Part shown: positions 21,373 to 23,123 of the stretch, piece after piece
Layout: the number at the start of each line of letters is the position of its first letter
Numbering within the stretch: the stretch's first letter is position 1
NCBI GenBank assembly: GCA_021767525.1
Contig: JAASTF010000013.1
Span: forward strand, 1 to 23,123
Source of the DNA: Paracoccaceae bacterium
GTDB taxonomy: Bacteria > Pseudomonadota > Alphaproteobacteria > Rhodobacterales > Rhodobacteraceae
Direction: 5' to 3'
DNA length: 23,123 nucleotides
Position numbers and translations under genes: made by a program
The notes under the pieces: model-generated
The model's input: the letters and a program-made list of their open reading frames with translations, nothing else
Database searches by the model: none
What the model was told of the DNA's origin: nothing

Positions 21373-23123
21373 ATGTCCCGTCTTGATCCGCTTCGCCGCG
21401 CCATTCGCACCGCCCATCACGCGCCCGAGGAGGCCGTTTTGCAGGATTTGCAGGCCGCGCACCCGGTTTTGCCGCAAGCCCGTGCCGCGGCGCATGATCG
21501 CGCGCGGGGGCTGGTCGAAAAGATCCGTGGCAACGGGCGCCCGGGGTTGATGGAGGTGTTCCTGGCAGAATACGGGCTGTCGACCAAGGAAGGCGTCGCG
21601 CTGATGTGCCTGGCCGAGGCCTTGTTGCGTGTGCCCGACCGCGAAACCATTGACGATCTTATCGAAGACAAGATCGCGCCTTCGGAATGGGGGGCGCATC
21701 TGGGGCGGTCTTCGTCGAGCCTGGTCAATGCCTCGACCTGGGGGCTGATGCTGACGGGCCGCGTGCTGCGCCAGGATGAAGAACCGGGGCTGGCCAGCGT
21801 GCTGCACGGCGCCGTCAAGCGGTTGGGCGAGCCGGTGATCCGCTCGGCCGTGGGACGCGCGATGAAAGAGCTGGGGCATCAGTTCGTTCTGGGCCGCGAT
21901 ATCGACGAGGCGGTCAAACGCGGCCGCGACCGGGCCAACCAGGGCTATACGTTTTCCTATGACATGCTGGGCGAGGCGGCGCTGACCGCGGCCGATGCGC
22001 AGACCTACAAGGCATCTTATGCCAACGCGATCACCCGGCTGGCCACCCAGTGCAAATCGGATGATATCCGTGAAAATCCCGGCATTTCGATCAAGCTGAG
22101 CGCGCTGCATCCGCGTTACGAGGTGGGTCAGCGCGACCGGGTGATGACCGAGTTGGTCGAAACCACGCTGGAACTGGCGCTGATGGCACGGCAGGCCAAT
22201 ATGGGTCTGAACATCGACGCGGAAGAGGCCGACAGGCTGGACCTGTCGCTGGATGTGATCGAGGCGGTGCTGCGCGACGATCGCCTGGCCGGATGGGATG
22301 GGTTCGGCGTGGTGGTTCAGGCCTATGGCAAGCGCGCGGGCCCGGTTCTGGACTGGCTGCACGCCCTGGCCGAAGAATTGGACCGCAAGCTGATGGTGCG
22401 GCTGGTCAAGGGCGCCTATTGGGATACGGAAATCAAGCGTGCCCAGGTCGAGGGGTTGTCGGGCTTTCCCGTGTTCACCCGCAAGCCTGCCACCGATGTG
22501 TCTTACCTGTGCTGTGCGCAAAAGCTGTTGGGCATGACCGACCGGATTTATCCGCAATTCGCCACCCACAACGCCCACACGGTGGCGGCGATCCTGGAAA
22601 TGGCGGAAAACCGCGATGCGTTCGAATTCCAGCGCCTGCATGGCATGGGCGAGTCGCTGCATGCGCTTGTTATGGGGCAGGCGGGCACGCGGTGCCGCAT
22701 CTATGCGCCCGTCGGCGCGCATCGCGATTTGCTGGCCTACCTGGTGCGGCGCCTGTTGGAGAACGGGGCCAATTCAAGCTTCGTCAACCAGATCGTGGAC
22801 GAGGACGTGCCGCCCGCAACCGTCGCGGCCGATCCGTTCGACGCGCTGGAAAGCGCGCAGCGGTCGGATGCGGTGCGCGACCCATCCGACCTGTTCCGCC
22901 CCGAGCGGCCCAATTCCAAGGGCTTCGATCTGCACGATATCGACGATCTGGCGCGGGTCGAGGCCGCCCGCGCGCCCTTTGCCGACACTCATTGGCAGGC
23001 CGGGCCGCTTTTGGCGGGCGATGTGGCCGGGGGCGAGGTGCACAAGGTCATCAACCCCGCGCGGCCCGACGACACGGTGGGGCAGGTCACGCTGGCCAGC
23101 GCGGCGGACGTGGAAACCGCGCT
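21373..23123 (+). CDS. putA: Bifunctional proline dehydrogenase / L-glutamate-gamma-semialdehyde dehydrogenase PutA (3' end outside window)
   Basis: The first 583 residues are present and the frame is open to the window end. PutA oxidises proline to glutamate in two steps at the membrane face. Proline dehydrogenase motifs seen: NIDAEEADRL (about 274-283), QAYGKRA (about 316-322), RLVKGAYWDTEIKRAQ (343-358), FATHNAHT (396-403) and LVRRLLENGAN with the substrate-binding arginines R459/R460. The aldehyde dehydrogenase domain begins near the end (KVINPARPDDTVG). There is no ribbon-helix-helix domain at the N-terminus; it starts directly with the arm segment MSRLDPLRRAIR. AGGAGG lies about five bases before the ATG. 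Regulation by the divergent putR is expected. Confidence 0.96.
   Translation, partial: MSRLDPLRRAIRTAHHAPEEAVLQDLQAAHPVLPQARAAAHDRARGLVEKIRGNGRPGLMEVFLAEYGLSTKEGVALMCLAEALLRVPDRETIDDLIEDKIAPSEWGAHLGRSSSSLVNASTWGLMLTGRVLRQDEEPGLASVLHGAVKRLGEPVIRSAVGRAMKELGHQFVLGRDIDEAVKRGRDRANQGYTFSYDMLGEAALTAADAQTYKASYANAITRLATQCKSDDIRENPGISIKLSALHPRYEVGQRDRVMTELVETTLELALMARQANMGLNIDAEEADRLDLSLDVIEAVLRDDRLAGWDGFGVVVQAYGKRAGPVLDWLHALAEELDRKLMVRLVKGAYWDTEIKRAQVEGLSGFPVFTRKPATDVSYLCCAQKLLGMTDRIYPQFATHNAHTVAAILEMAENRDAFEFQRLHGMGESLHALVMGQAGTRCRIYAPVGAHRDLLAYLVRRLLENGANSSFVNQIVDEDVPPATVAADPFDALESAQRSDAVRDPSDLFRPERPNSKGFDLHDIDDLARVEAARAPFADTHWQAGPLLAGDVAGGEVHKVINPARPDDTVGQVTLASAADVETA

Noticed and set aside
21319..22722. 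467-codon minus-strand frame
   Set aside because: It is antisense to putA; no recognisable protein.
1..23123. CRISPR arrays, insertion sequences, rRNA genes
   Set aside because: No regularly spaced repeat array, transposase or rRNA sequence was seen in the window.

Overview
The window is a GC-rich alphaproteobacterial chromosome segment, most likely from a marine-type member of the Rhodobacteraceae (roseobacter group). Several features point there: a GapR/DUF2312 gene, a VPLPA-CTERM sorting signal, a putA without its own DNA-binding domain facing an Lrp-type putR, an FnrL-type box, and the style of the intergenic repeats. Genus cannot be decided by reading alone. Assignments come from reading translations and motifs by eye; no database search was run.

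Layout. 1-770 (minus) is the 5' part of a Tat-exported ABC solute-binding protein. 998-6970 (plus) carries an XRE/DUF2083 regulator of the RamB/ScfR type, a CheY-like response regulator, a small membrane protein, an SLC5-STAC sensor histidine kinase resembling acetate-switch CrbS, and a FliM/FliN-like protein. 6971-7528 has no gene that I can support. 7529-9779 (minus) is a sulfide/persulfide operon: a Blh-type persulfide dioxygenase, two half-size YeeE/YedE membrane proteins and a DUF442 phosphatase-fold protein. Its promoter region has an 11-bp-arm inverted repeat resembling SqrR/BigR operators. Ten bases further on is an FNR box that belongs to the divergent DksA-like gene (9910) and a 72-aa companion (10275).

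10631-12706 is a FadJ-like two-domain beta-oxidation protein with several altered active-site positions and a structured leader. Then come a two-helix membrane protein (minus), gapR (plus), a VPLPA-CTERM exported protein (minus), a conserved sulfotransferase-like protein (minus), a fused FbpB-type ABC permease (plus), and tRNA-Thr(UGU). Directly after the tRNA is a lower-GC FkbM methyltransferase gene (minus). A group II PLP decarboxylase and a UDP-glucuronate-4-epimerase-like gene follow (plus). A pair of perfect 28-bp inverted repeats fills the gap before putR (minus) and putA (plus, cut by the window end).

The most interesting points are: (i) the compact divergent control region at 9780-9910, where a likely persulfide operator and an FNR site sit side by side; (ii) the sulfur operon in which both YeeE and Blh functions appear as split genes; (iii) the transporter-like kinase, receiver-only regulator and FliM-like protein in a row; and (iv) the FadJ paralogue with a probably altered dehydrogenase half. 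I found no CRISPR array, no insertion sequence and no complete mobile element.
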